Positions 1 to 8,850 are shown, counted from the first letter of the stretch. The stretch: 28,115 nt of DNA from an uncultured Clostridium sp. (GCA_900552555.1 URZW01000019.1:1-28115), one strand, 5' to 3'. Numbers and translations: made by a program. The notes: generated from the letters alone by a model not told the origin.

Positions 1-130
1 TATATATATAATCCTAAGGGAAGCACCTTACTCATAATTTATTTTATATAAATCGTGAATTGTAACTAAAACTTCAAAGGCATATATCCCTAAGAAAAAA
101 TTTAAAAAATATAAACATTTTACATAAATA
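1..130. other. AT-rich intergenic stretch before first promoter
   Basis: Nothing coding is supported between 1 and 328. The first 130 bases are AT-rich. The only structure seen is a small 5-bp hairpin (TAAGG at 15-19 with CCTTA at 26-30) without a U-tract, perhaps the remnant of an upstream transcript end. The remainder up to 328 is a promoter and a leader, listed separately. Confidence 0.5.
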
Positions 131-159
131 TTGATTTTGTAACAAAAATGTAATATAAT
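131..159 (+). promoter_or_regulatory. sigma-A-like promoter of the adhesin gene
   Basis: TTGATT (131-136), a 17-bp spacer and TATAAT (154-159). The predicted transcription start is near 166, which gives the adhesin an untranslated leader of about 160 nt. Confidence 0.65.
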
Positions 160-165
160 TGTAAT

Positions 166-328
166 GTAGGCGTAAAAAAAATATATGCTATACAAAAAGC
201 CCTTCCGTAAGCTAAAGAAAGGGCAAAAAAAATCAAATAAAAAAACGCTATAAAAGCTATTGACTTCAAGGCTTTAATGAAATAAAATTAAAGTAATGTT
301 ATTTATATAAGAAGGAGAAGATTTTATT
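166..328 (+). promoter_or_regulatory. structured 5' leader of the adhesin gene
   Basis: The leader holds a GC-richer hairpin (GCCCTT 199-204 with AAGGGC 219-224) that may be closed by an outer bulged stem (TAGGCGT 167-173 with ACGCTA 245-250). Two mutually exclusive hairpins follow: AAAGC 253-257 with GCTTT 271-275, and CTTTAAT 272-278 with ATTAAAG 287-293. They share the CTTT segment, so only one can form. The ribosome binding site AGAAGGAGAAG lies just before the ATG. This could be a riboswitch or another cis-regulatory RNA, but the conserved core of a known class (including c-di-GMP-I) was not recognised. Confidence 0.35.
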
Positions 329-3300
329 ATGAGTAAGAAAAGAATAACTTTGTCAATCATGAGTATTATATTTGCAATTATACTTATGACAATTCCAAAT
401 ACAGCAAAAGCAAAAACACCACTTACAACACCAATGTATTTTGGAATAAATGAATATAGAAAAGGAACTACACCAGACAATTTAGCATATGCTATTGGAA
501 ATCCATTAGCAAATGGTTCAACAACAGAATCAATTGTTGGTGCTAAAATATGGCAAATAGTAAAATATGATAATAGAACAAGCGATACATTCGTAACTGG
601 AAATTATTATTGTGTTAGAGCAGGAGTAGGTTTTAATGATACAACAACAAAGGCAGAGTATACAATTTCTTATGATTTAAAAACAGAAAAATCAGAAATA
701 TTAGCTTCTGGAAATCCAGTATTACAAAGTATAGTAAATAATGGATATTTCAATAATTTATTGGCATTAACAGATTTAGTATATTTAAAAGGTGTATCAA
801 CAGACACAGAAAAAACAGCATTACTAGAAGCTGCGGGTATATATGCTGAAGATTATACAAATCCATTAACAGAAAGTGATATAGAAGCAGTTCAACAAGC
901 TGCAATGTGGTATTTTACAAACCATGATGATACAGTATTCAACAAAGTATATAATCAATTTGGAGATGAAAAAACATCTTGGTTATTTTATAGAACATTA
1001 GATATGGCACATAATGGGGAATCATACAAAAGTTTAAGTGATTATGATTTGCACTTTAATAGTTTTGGTTCTCAAACTGGTGCAGGAAAAGATAGACAGG
1101 AACAAGCAGTATTATTATATAATTACTTAATTTCAACAGCAAATAAGAATGCAGCAGCATATGCAAATGGTACAGTAACATCAACAACAAAGGTTACATT
1201 GTATGCAAATGCTACTCAACAAAATACACAACCAATTATATTAATTGAAAGAACACCAGATGTAAAAGAATTTGACTTAGCTTTAAGAAAATATATAACA
1301 AAAGTTGATGGTAAAGCTCTTGATGGTAATAGTTCAAGAATACCAAATATAGATACTTCAACAGTAAAAACTGGTAAAACTGCAACATATAAACATAGAA
1401 AAGATCCAGTAACGGTTTCTAATGGAAGTGTTGTTACATATAAATTAACAGTTTATAATGAAGGAGAAAAAGCTGGTAGAGCAACAAAAATTGTTGATCA
1501 ATTACCAACAGGATTAAAATTAAAAACAACAGGAACAGTAACATCTGGTAAAGGAAATAGTTATTCTGTAGTTTATGATGAGTCTACAAACAAAGCTACA
1601 TTTACAACAACAGGAACTCAAAATTTAAATGCATATGATGGAAGTACATTAGATTCAGATACAATTGAAATAGAATGTACAGTTACAGCAACAGCAAATA
1701 CAAATAGTGATAAAGTGTTAACAAATGTTGCTTGGATTTCAGAAGAATATGATGCAGTAACAAAGGAAACAATAACAAATCAAAAAGGAAAAGATAGAGA
1801 TTCTGAACCATCAACAACACCAAGTGTAAATAAAGATAACATGGAAAACTATACAGGAAATAATAATAAATCTGATTTAACAGATTCAAATAATTATTAT
1901 AAAGGACAACAAGATGATGATGACTTTGAAAAATTAATTATTAAAAAACAAAATGAGGGTTCATATAATTTAGTATTAGTAAAACAAGATGCAAAAGGAG
2001 AACAATTAAATAGTAAAGCAACATTTGTTGTTAATGGCGTTACAAAAGAAGTAACAGGAAAATTAACAATAGCAGAAAATGTCAAAATAACATCAGAAAA
2101 TGTTGGAAATAATGATGTTTATACTATAAAAGAGACAGTGGCTCCAGATGGATATTGTAAATTTGATGGAACAATAGTAGTAACAGTTGAAAAAGTATTA
2201 GAAGGTAATACATATAAAGTTAAAAATGTAACTCGTAAAGTTGTAGATGATAAAGGAAATGATATAACATCACAAAAAGGTCAAGATGCAACTGTAGAAC
2301 TAAATGCTGATGGAAACTTATATGTAAATGTAAAAGACTATCAATTTGATTTAAAATTAATTAAAAGAATAGTTGAAGTAAATGGAACAAAAGTACCTGA
2401 AAGATTATTAAGTGTTGATGTTACAAAATTAGCAAATGGAACAGCAACAACAGCTGATTATGAAATGGATAAAAATCCAGTATCAGTAAAAACTGGAGAT
2501 ATAGTTAAATATACATTAAGAGTATATAATGAAGGTGATGTTGATGGATATGCATCAGAAATTTCAGAAGATATTCCAGAAGGACTAGAATTTATGTGGT
2601 CTGAAAAAGATGCTACTGAATTAGATGCAGATACAACATTATCAAAAGAAGAAAAAGAAGCTATTAAATATAACCAAGGAATTTGGGATATTAAAAATAT
2701 TAACAAAGATACAAATAGAGTTGAGTTAATTTCAACAGATTATTTAGCAAAAGGAAAAGGTGCTGAAATAACAAAAAATGGAGCAAACTTAATAAAATCA
2801 TTTGATAAAACAAAAGGATATGTAAACACAATAAATGATAAAAATCCGGATTATAGAGAAGTATCTGTTTATATGAAAGTTGTAGCTGATAATGCAACAA
2901 ACGAAATCATCAGAAATGAAGCTGCTATTACAGGAGATACAGATAAAGATGGAAATCCAATTGATGATAGAGATTCAAGTCCAGATAAATGGATTAAATA
3001 TGAAGATGATGAAGATTATGATAATGTAATTTTACAATCATTTGATTTAGCATTAAGAAAATTTATTATAGCTGTAAGCAAAGATAAAACAATAGAAGAT
3101 TCTGAATATTTGAAAAATTCAAATGGGTCATATACTAGAGCACCGGTAGTAGATACATCAAAATTAAATACTGTAGATGAAAATGGTAATATGATAACAA
3201 CAGCAATTTATAATCATACAAAAGAACCAGTAGAAGTTACAAAAAATGATATTGTTGTTTATATGCTAAGAGTATATAATGAAGGAAGCATAAGTGGATA

Positions 3301-4978
3301 TGCAAGTGAAATTAAAGACCACTTACCTCCATATTTACAATTTGTTGAAGGAGACTTTAATGATAAATATGGATGGAAAGTATCTGAAGATGGAAGAACA
3401 GTTACTACAAATTATTTAGATAATTATATTATCGAAAAAGCAACAATAAATGATGATGGAAAAATAATATTATCTTATAAAGAAATTCCTATTATGTGTA
3501 AAGTAACAGAAGATGCACAAGGAAAGATTACAAATATAGCAGATATAACAAAATATAAAGATGAAAAGAAACAAGATGTAACAGATAGGGATTCAAAAGA
3601 AAATAATGTTGTATTACCATCAGATAAAGACTTACCATCATATAAAGATGATGAAACAGGAGATTATATACCTGGTCAAGAAGATGATGATGACTTTGAA
3701 AAATTAGTTGTTAAGAAATTTGACTTAGCATTAAGAAAATTTATTACAAATATTGGTGATAAAGATGTAACAACAAGAATACCACAAGTAAAATATGATA
3801 GTGAAAATAATAAAATAACATATGAACATTCAAAAGAACCATTAGATGTTGTAACAGGTGATATTGTTACATATACAATAAGAGTATTTAACGAGGGTGA
3901 AATAGATGGATATGCATCAAAAGTATCTGATGATGTACCAGATGGCCTTGAATATTTACCAGATAATTCTATAAATAAAGAATATAGATGGGTAATGTAT
4001 GATAAAGATGGTAAGGAAACAACAGATGTTAAAAATGCAGTAAAATTAACAACAGATTATCTATCAAAAGAACAAGGTGAAGCAAGAATGAAAGAGGATT
4101 CTCCATTAAAAGAAAATCCTGCGTTATTAACAGCTTTTGATGGAACAAAAGAAATATCAGATACAAACCCTGATTATGCAGATGTTAAAATTGCATTTAA
4201 AGTAACTGAACCAAATGGTTCAAATAAAATATTGGTAAATAGTGCACAAATATCAGATGATACAGATAAAGATGGAAATCCAATTGATGATATAGATTCA
4301 ACACCAGATAAATGGGTTGACGGTGAAGATGACCAAGATAAAGAATATGTTAAATTAACAGAATTTGACTTAGCATTAAGAAAATGGGTAACACAAGCAA
4401 TTGTTATTGAAAATGGAAAAGAAACAGTAACACAAACTGGACATAAACCAGAAGATGATCCTGAACAAGTTGTTAAAGTAGAATTAAATAGAAAAAAATT
4501 GAGTTCAGTAACAGTTAAATTCAGATATTCTATAAGAGTAACAAATGAGGGTGATATTGCTGGATACGCAAAGCAAATTAGAGATTATATTCCAGATGGA
4601 TTAAAATTTGATGCAAAAGATAATCCTGATTGGACTGATGAGGGAAATAATGTTATAAGTACAAGAAAATTGGAAAATACGTTGTTACAACCTGGTCAAA
4701 GTGCGGATGTTGAAGTTGTACTTACTTGGAAAAATGATAAAAATAATTTAGGCTTAAAAGTAAATACAGCGGAAATTTCTGAGGATTATAATGATAAACA
4801 TGTTCCAGATAGAGATTCAACTCCAAATAATAAGGTTCCAGGTGAAGATGATATAGATGATGCACCAGTTCTTTTAGCAATAGCTACGGGTCGTGCAAGA
4901 TTGTACGTTACTTTAACTTTTGCAGTGTTAGTAACATTGGCAAGTGGAATTGTGTTGATTAAGAAATTTGTATTATAA
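329..4978 (+). CDS. thioester (TQXA) / SpaA / DUF11-repeat surface adhesin
   Basis: A large secreted wall-exposed protein of 1549 aa. It has a signal peptide (aa 1-28). A thioester-domain-like region follows, with Cys95 in a YYCVRAG context and Gln189 in VQQAAMW, the Cys/Gln pair expected of TQXA adhesin domains that can bond covalently to host targets. A SpaA/CnaB-like domain (about 545-632) carries the YTIKETVAPDGY signature. Five DUF11-like repeats begin with FDLALRK-type motifs near aa 313, 673, 907, 1131 and 1346 and contain a YNEG-type core. Acidic linkers rich in DRDSxP and DDDDFEKL separate them. The C-terminus is a membrane segment (about 1523-1543) followed by KKFVL. No LPXTG-type sorting motif is visible, so membrane anchoring is likely. 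The start follows a strong ribosome binding site. Adhesin function is inferred from the family; the target is unknown. Confidence 0.85.
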   Translation: MSKKRITLSIMSIIFAIILMTIPNTAKAKTPLTTPMYFGINEYRKGTTPDNLAYAIGNPLANGSTTESIVGAKIWQIVKYDNRTSDTFVTGNYYCVRAGVGFNDTTTKAEYTISYDLKTEKSEILASGNPVLQSIVNNGYFNNLLALTDLVYLKGVSTDTEKTALLEAAGIYAEDYTNPLTESDIEAVQQAAMWYFTNHDDTVFNKVYNQFGDEKTSWLFYRTLDMAHNGESYKSLSDYDLHFNSFGSQTGAGKDRQEQAVLLYNYLISTANKNAAAYANGTVTSTTKVTLYANATQQNTQPIILIERTPDVKEFDLALRKYITKVDGKALDGNSSRIPNIDTSTVKTGKTATYKHRKDPVTVSNGSVVTYKLTVYNEGEKAGRATKIVDQLPTGLKLKTTGTVTSGKGNSYSVVYDESTNKATFTTTGTQNLNAYDGSTLDSDTIEIECTVTATANTNSDKVLTNVAWISEEYDAVTKETITNQKGKDRDSEPSTTPSVNKDNMENYTGNNNKSDLTDSNNYYKGQQDDDDFEKLIIKKQNEGSYNLVLVKQDAKGEQLNSKATFVVNGVTKEVTGKLTIAENVKITSENVGNNDVYTIKETVAPDGYCKFDGTIVVTVEKVLEGNTYKVKNVTRKVVDDKGNDITSQKGQDATVELNADGNLYVNVKDYQFDLKLIKRIVEVNGTKVPERLLSVDVTKLANGTATTADYEMDKNPVSVKTGDIVKYTLRVYNEGDVDGYASEISEDIPEGLEFMWSEKDATELDADTTLSKEEKEAIKYNQGIWDIKNINKDTNRVELISTDYLAKGKGAEITKNGANLIKSFDKTKGYVNTINDKNPDYREVSVYMKVVADNATNEIIRNEAAITGDTDKDGNPIDDRDSSPDKWIKYEDDEDYDNVILQSFDLALRKFIIAVSKDKTIEDSEYLKNSNGSYTRAPVVDTSKLNTVDENGNMITTAIYNHTKEPVEVTKNDIVVYMLRVYNEGSISGYASEIKDHLPPYLQFVEGDFNDKYGWKVSEDGRTVTTNYLDNYIIEKATINDDGKIILSYKEIPIMCKVTEDAQGKITNIADITKYKDEKKQDVTDRDSKENNVVLPSDKDLPSYKDDETGDYIPGQEDDDDFEKLVVKKFDLALRKFITNIGDKDVTTRIPQVKYDSENNKITYEHSKEPLDVVTGDIVTYTIRVFNEGEIDGYASKVSDDVPDGLEYLPDNSINKEYRWVMYDKDGKETTDVKNAVKLTTDYLSKEQGEARMKEDSPLKENPALLTAFDGTKEISDTNPDYADVKIAFKVTEPNGSNKILVNSAQISDDTDKDGNPIDDIDSTPDKWVDGEDDQDKEYVKLTEFDLALRKWVTQAIVIENGKETVTQTGHKPEDDPEQVVKVELNRKKLSSVTVKFRYSIRVTNEGDIAGYAKQIRDYIPDGLKFDAKDNPDWTDEGNNVISTRKLENTLLQPGQSADVEVVLTWKNDKNNLGLKVNTAEISEDYNDKHVPDRDSTPNNKVPGEDDIDDAPVLLAIATGRARLYVTLTFAVLVTLASGIVLIKKFVL
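2936..2992 (+). repeat. 57-bp linker repeat in the adhesin, copy 1
   Basis: Nearly identical to 4259-4315 and in the same reading frame. It encodes the DTDKDGNPIDD-x-DS-x-PDKW linker after a DUF11 repeat. A second shared 26-bp linker (encoding DDDDFEKL) occurs at 1911-1936 and 3681-3706. These conserved nucleotide blocks could drive repeat-number change by recombination. Confidence 0.8.
4259..4315 (+). repeat. 57-bp linker repeat in the adhesin, copy 2
   Basis: Partner of 2936-2992, differing at only a few bases. It lies after the fourth DUF11-like repeat. Confidence 0.8.
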
Positions 4979-4999
4979 AATGATTTAAAGTAAATAGTT

Positions 5000-5040
5000 G
5001 GGGTGGAAAATTTTGAGGGTTTTCTGCTCCAATATTTTTT
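5000..5040 (+). terminator. probable terminator of the adhesin gene
   Basis: An imperfect hairpin pairs the GGGG-T-GGAAAA arm with the TTTTC-TG-CTCC arm. A T-rich run follows, ending about 5047. Confidence 0.5.
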
Positions 5041-5049
5041 CTTTTTTAG

Positions 5050-5078
5050 TTTACAATTAAAATTTGGTATGTTATAAT
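5050..5078 (+). promoter_or_regulatory. sigma-A-like promoter of the Ig-like/GGDEF unit
   Basis: TTTACA (5050-5055), a 17-bp spacer and TATAAT (5073-5078) with an extended TGT element just before the -10. It stands 27 bp before the ATG at 5105. Confidence 0.7.
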
Positions 5079-5104
5079 TTCATTAGTAGAGAGGTGTTAT
5101 AAAA

Positions 5105-6043
5105 ATGAATCAAATACTTTCAACAAGTATGCCAGTTAATGAAAAGAAGATAAAAAATAGAAATTCTAAACCTATAAAAATAGGAACAATATTGCGTATT
5201 TTTGCAATAGCTTTATTAATATTTGGAACATTTATGATAGGTATGGGAATTTATTCAATTATAGGAAAACAGGGAAAAAGTCAAAGTGAAAATTTACAAC
5301 CATCAATTTCTATTGAAGATAAATCAGAAGATACAATATTATTAAAAGTAGTTCATAGTAAAAATATTTCTAAATTAGAATATAGATGGAATGATGAAGA
5401 GTCAACTGTTGTAAATGGAAATAATGGAAAATATATAGAAAAAGAAATAAAAGTTCCTTCAGGTACAAATACTTTACATGTTTTAGTTGTGGATGCTGAT
5501 GGAAATGAGATTCCATACGAAAAGCAATATGAACGTCAAAGTAATATAAATTTTGAGGTTTCTGGTAATAAAATAAAAATTACATGTGAAGAAGAAAATC
5601 AAATTTCATATATGACATATAGATGGGATGAAGAAGAAGAGAAAACTATACAAATAAATGATACAAAAATAAACCAGGAAATAGATGCTATGAAAGGATT
5701 ACATACATTGACAGTTATTGTAGTTGATGTAAATAATAACACAGATACAAAGGTACAAAAAATTAATGGGGTGTCTAAACCAAAGGTTAGTGTTGCTTTA
5801 AGTGATGATGAAAAACATTTTGTAATTAAATCATCTGATGATGAAAAATTATCAAGTGTAGAGTTTAAATTAAATAAAGATGATAATCAAGATTATATAG
5901 TAAATTTGGATGATAAAGATATGAAAGAATTTAATTATACTTTGCCAATGGAATTACAAGCAGGACAAAACTTTATTGAAGTGATTGTTAAAAATTCTAA
6001 TGGTATTACGGAGGAGACAGGTCTTGTTAGATTTGATAAATAA
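5105..6043 (+). CDS. membrane-anchored protein with three Ig-like repeats
   Basis: 312 aa, not assigned to a named family. A basic cytoplasmic N-terminus (1-30) precedes one membrane segment (about 25-50). The extracellular part then has three repeated beta-sandwich-like units (about 62-140, 143-220 and 223-312). Each has a central YRW/FKL-type strand followed by a LHVLVVDADGN-type strand (LTVIVVDVNNN in the second, FIEVIVKNSNG in the third), as in bacterial Ig-like domains. It could be an adhesion or sensing ectodomain. It lies 27 bp upstream of the GGDEF-type gene and probably shares its transcript, so an input or output link is possible, but this is inference. Confidence 0.75.
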   Translation: MNQILSTSMPVNEKKIKNRNSKPIKIGTILRIFAIALLIFGTFMIGMGIYSIIGKQGKSQSENLQPSISIEDKSEDTILLKVVHSKNISKLEYRWNDEESTVVNGNNGKYIEKEIKVPSGTNTLHVLVVDADGNEIPYEKQYERQSNINFEVSGNKIKITCEEENQISYMTYRWDEEEEKTIQINDTKINQEIDAMKGLHTLTVIVVDVNNNTDTKVQKINGVSKPKVSVALSDDEKHFVIKSSDDEKLSSVEFKLNKDDNQDYIVNLDDKDMKEFNYTLPMELQAGQNFIEVIVKNSNGITEETGLVRFDK

Positions 6044-6070
6044 TTAAATAGCTGCAAGAAGGAGGAACAA

Positions 6071-6997
6071 ATGATACAAGAAATATATATAATAGATGAT
6101 GATGAATCTTCAATAATGGTATTTAAGAAGTTATTTGAAAATGACCATGAATATAAATTTATAAGTGTAAAATCAGAACAAATAGATATAGCTTTGAAAA
6201 ATATTCCTTCAATAATAATTGTAAACGAAGATGCAATTAAAGTTGATGTTATTGAATTATGTAAAAAGATAAGAAATGATGATGATAATAGTATAACTCC
6301 TATAATAGTTGTTTCTTCTAATTCAAATAGACAACATAGAATAGATATATTAAAGGAATCTGTTGAATATTATATAAAAAAACCTGTAAATACACAGTAT
6401 TTGTACTTTACAATAAAGAATTTAGGAAGATTGATTAATATAAATAGAAGAATAAGTCCTTTAACAGGATTACCTGGAAATGTTCAGATACATGCAGAAT
6501 TAAAGAAAAAAATTTCTAATAAAGAAGATTTCTCAGTACTATATTTGGATTTGGATAATTTTAAGGCGTATAATGATATTTATGGATTTTTAAAAGGTGA
6601 TGAGATAATTAAATATACAGCTGATATAATATTAAGATGTGTCCATTCATATGTACCTAATAATAGTTTTGTTGGTCATATTGGTGGAGATGACTTTGTT
6701 GCTATTATTCCTACTTTGAATTGTGATAAAATTTGTGAAAGTATTATAGCAAATTTTGACGCTGGTGTTAATGCCTTTTTTACAGAGGAGGATGTAGAAA
6801 ATGGGTATATTGAAGTTGCTAACAGAAAAGGTGTTATTGAGCAATTTCCTCTTACATCCATTTCTGTTGGGGTTGTTGAGGCTGATAAAGGTCGATTCGC
6901 AAATATTCTAGAAATAGGTGAAGTTGGAGCTCAAGTTAAACATGTAGCTAAATCTATTATGGGAAGTAGTTATGCAATAGATAGAAGAAAAAAATAG
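6071..6997 (+). CDS. degenerate receiver-GGDEF domain protein
   Basis: 308 aa, cytoplasmic. The N-terminal receiver-like domain (1-120) keeps the acidic cluster D9-D11 and the IKKPV lysine. The usual phospho-acceptor Asp position reads Asn52 (IIIVNED), so classical phosphorylation is unlikely. The C-terminal GGDEF domain (about 133-305) has the DLDNFKAYND substrate-binding segment and a GGDDF active-site loop (G205-F209) in place of GGDEF/GGEEF. No RxxD inhibitory site precedes it. It could be a diguanylate cyclase with a variant loop or a nucleotide-binding effector. A strong ribosome binding site (AAGGAGGAACAAATG) decides the start. It lies in one transcription unit with the Ig-like membrane protein. 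Confidence 0.8.
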   Translation: MIQEIYIIDDDESSIMVFKKLFENDHEYKFISVKSEQIDIALKNIPSIIIVNEDAIKVDVIELCKKIRNDDDNSITPIIVVSSNSNRQHRIDILKESVEYYIKKPVNTQYLYFTIKNLGRLININRRISPLTGLPGNVQIHAELKKKISNKEDFSVLYLDLDNFKAYNDIYGFLKGDEIIKYTADIILRCVHSYVPNNSFVGHIGGDDFVAIIPTLNCDKICESIIANFDAGVNAFFTEEDVENGYIEVANRKGVIEQFPLTSISVGVVEADKGRFANILEIGEVGAQVKHVAKSIMGSSYAIDRRKK

Positions 6998-7006
6998 AGA
7001 TATATT

Positions 7007-7038
7007 AAAGAGAGTAGAAAAATCTGCTTTCTTTTTTT
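7007..7038 (+). terminator. rho-independent terminator
   Basis: A 12-bp stem (7007-7018 with 7023-7034, including G-U pairs) and an AAAA loop lead straight into a T-run. It ends the GGDEF unit. Confidence 0.85.
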
Positions 7039-7115
7039 GTTTGCTAATTAATTGTTTATAACAGTAATAAAAATCTAAAAATCATAATAATGATTAATAA
7101 GTAAGGAGGAATGTT

Positions 7116-7835
7116 ATGTATGTTATAAAAAGAAAAAGGATAACTTTAATTTTACTTGCAGTTTTGTTGGGTATATTTGTATATTCATATGAGGGAGCAA
7201 AAATAAATTTAGATGAAGAAACACAAAGTACTACTGCAACACCTGTTTCTGGAAAAGTTATAGTGGTTGATGCTGGGCATGGGGTGCCAGATGAAGGAGC
7301 ACAAAGTAGTAGAGGGACAACAGAAGCGGAAACTAATTTAAAAATATCATTAAAATTACAAAATTTATTAGAGCAAAGTGGATGCACAGTTATATTAACA
7401 CGTTCAGATGAAAATGCAATTTATGATTTGGATAAGACAACATTAAGGGAAAAGAAAATATCTGATATTAGAAATAGAGTTAAAATTGGAAATAGTTCAT
7501 CTGCAGATTTATTTGTAAGTGTGCATTTGAATAAAATTCCACAGCAACAGTATTGGGGATGGCAATGTTTTTATAATAGCAAAAATGAGAAGAGTATTAA
7601 TTTAGCAAAAAAAATACAATCGAATTTGAATGAATCAATTCAGAAAGATAATAAAAGGGTTGCTATGAAACTTGATACTGTATATATTATGAAACATGTT
7701 GAGATTCCTATTTCAATAGTGGAGTGTGGATTTTTGTCTAATCCTGAAGAGGAACAACAATTACTTGATGATGAGTATCAAAATAAATTGGCTTGGGGGA
7801 TTTTTAATGGAATAATTGAGTATTTTAATGAATAA
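7116..7835 (+). CDS. cwlD: CwlD-like N-acetylmuramoyl-L-alanine amidase
   Basis: 239 aa, Amidase_3 fold. It cleaves the bond between N-acetylmuramic acid and L-alanine in peptidoglycan. An N-terminal membrane/signal segment (8-25) is followed by the catalytic domain (about 47-238). The zinc ligands are visible: His55 in DAGHG, Glu72 in AETN and His137 in SVHLN; the catalytic Glu203 is in VECGFLSN. The YWGWQCFYN stretch and overall length match CwlD, which removes peptide from cortex muramic acid so that muramic-delta-lactam can form in spores. A deacetylase gene follows after 18 bp, the partner activity in that pathway. The start follows AAGGAGG. The cwlD assignment over another Amidase_3 member is likely, not proven. 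Confidence 0.85.
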   Translation: MYVIKRKRITLILLAVLLGIFVYSYEGAKINLDEETQSTTATPVSGKVIVVDAGHGVPDEGAQSSRGTTEAETNLKISLKLQNLLEQSGCTVILTRSDENAIYDLDKTTLREKKISDIRNRVKIGNSSSADLFVSVHLNKIPQQQYWGWQCFYNSKNEKSINLAKKIQSNLNESIQKDNKRVAMKLDTVYIMKHVEIPISIVECGFLSNPEEEQQLLDDEYQNKLAWGIFNGIIEYFNE

Positions 7836-7853
7836 ATTTTTTTAGGTGATTAT

Positions 7854-8655
7854 ATGTTTTTAGTATTTAGTAAAGAAAAGATATTTACATATTTAGTATC
7901 TATATTAACAGTAACATTATTATTTGTTGGAGTTGCAAATTTTCAGGTGAAATCTGGAGATACAATAGAAACATCAGCAAAGGAAGGAAAATTATTGCCA
8001 ATATATAAGGTGAAAACAGATAAAAAGAAAGTTGCTTTAACAATGAATTGTGCTTGGAATGCTGATGATATAGATAAAATATTGGAAGTTTTAAAAGAAA
8101 ATAATATAAAAATAACTTTTTTTATGGTTGGTGATTGGATTGATAAATATCCAGAAGCAGTAAAAAAGATAAATGAAGCTGGTCAAGAAATTCGGAAGTC
8201 ATAGTGATTCACATCCACATGTAAATAATTTGAGTTATGAAAAAAATATTGAAGAGATTGAAAAGAGTAATGATAAAATAGAAAAAGTAATTGGTTCAAG
8301 AACAAAATTATATAGAGCTCCATATGGAGAATATAATAATACTGTTATAAAAGCAGCAACTGATAAAGGGTATTATACAATTCAATGGAGTTTAGATACT
8401 TTAGATTATACTGGACTTACAGGTGATGAGATGTGGAACAGGTTGGATAAAAAGTTAGATTCTGGAGATATAATTTTGACTCATAATGGAACTAAACATA
8501 CAGCTGATTCTTTGGATATGTTGATAAAAAATATTAAACAAAAGGGGTTTGATATTGTTTCTGTTTTCGAATTGATATATAAGGACAATTATAAAGTGGA
8601 TCCTTCAGGAATGCAGATACGGATTATAAATTTTTTCAAAGACTGTGAATTGTAA
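7854..8655 (+). pseudogene. polysaccharide deacetylase, PdaB/YlxY-like, frameshifted
   Basis: One protein of about 266 aa is split by a frameshift. The first frame (7854-8204) encodes a membrane segment and the start of a NodB-type deacetylase domain, then stops after AGQEIRKS. The second frame (in phase from 8173) continues with GSHSDSHPHVNN, the metal-binding HxxxHPH region, through RAPYGEY and ILTHNGT to the end at 8655. Removing one C at 8193 restores an uninterrupted reading through EIGSHSDSHPH. The LTFDDG motif is replaced by LTMNCAW, like PdaB/YlxY-type members (TFDISW) but with Asn for the first Asp, so activity would be doubtful even if intact. This is either a true lesion or a sequencing/assembly error. 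The last residues (FKDCEL) look non-conserved. Confidence 0.85.
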
Positions 8656-8677
8656 CTAGTGTAGAATGATTTGTTTA

Positions 8678-8709
8678 TAATAGTTGGCTATATAATAATC
8701 AAACTATTA
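8678..8709 (+). other. hairpin after the deacetylase gene
   Basis: An 8-bp inverted repeat (TAATAGTT 8678-8685 with AACTATTA 8702-8709). Its U-tract is weak, so it may be a poor terminator. The rest of 8656-8952 holds only the promoter of the next gene. Confidence 0.4.
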
Positions 8710-8850
8710 TATTTTAACAATATTCTAAAATCATCAAATTTCTATCAAATTATTGGTATAAAAATTAGTGTTATGTATATAATTTAATATATCATAATTC
8801 TTCAAATACAGGAAAAATCTACATTTTTTGAATAAATTTAACTTTTTATG

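Noticed and set aside
54..68. GTGAATTGTAACTA seen here and at 8645-8658, with a related form near 9814; possible dispersed repeat
   Set aside because: Matches of 14 bp are expected by chance in DNA this AT-rich, and no flanking similarity extends them.
166..300. c-di-GMP-I or preQ1-I riboswitch in the adhesin leader
   Set aside because: The GCAAA/GACGCAAAGCC core and tetraloop receptor of c-di-GMP-I are absent, and the preQ1 loop-tail pairing could not be drawn convincingly.
1683..2900. Minus-strand open frames inside the adhesin gene
   Set aside because: Low-complexity Leu/Ser/Tyr-rich shadows of the repeat-coding frame, without ribosome binding sites.
7080..7095. AATCAT-AATA-ATGATT dyad before cwlD as a Fur/PerR box
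   Set aside because: Arms of only 6 bp in AT-rich DNA, and no iron- or peroxide-related gene adjacent.
8190..8200. Programmed frameshift in the deacetylase
   Set aside because: No slippery heptamer or following stem-loop was seen; a plain one-base insertion explains it.
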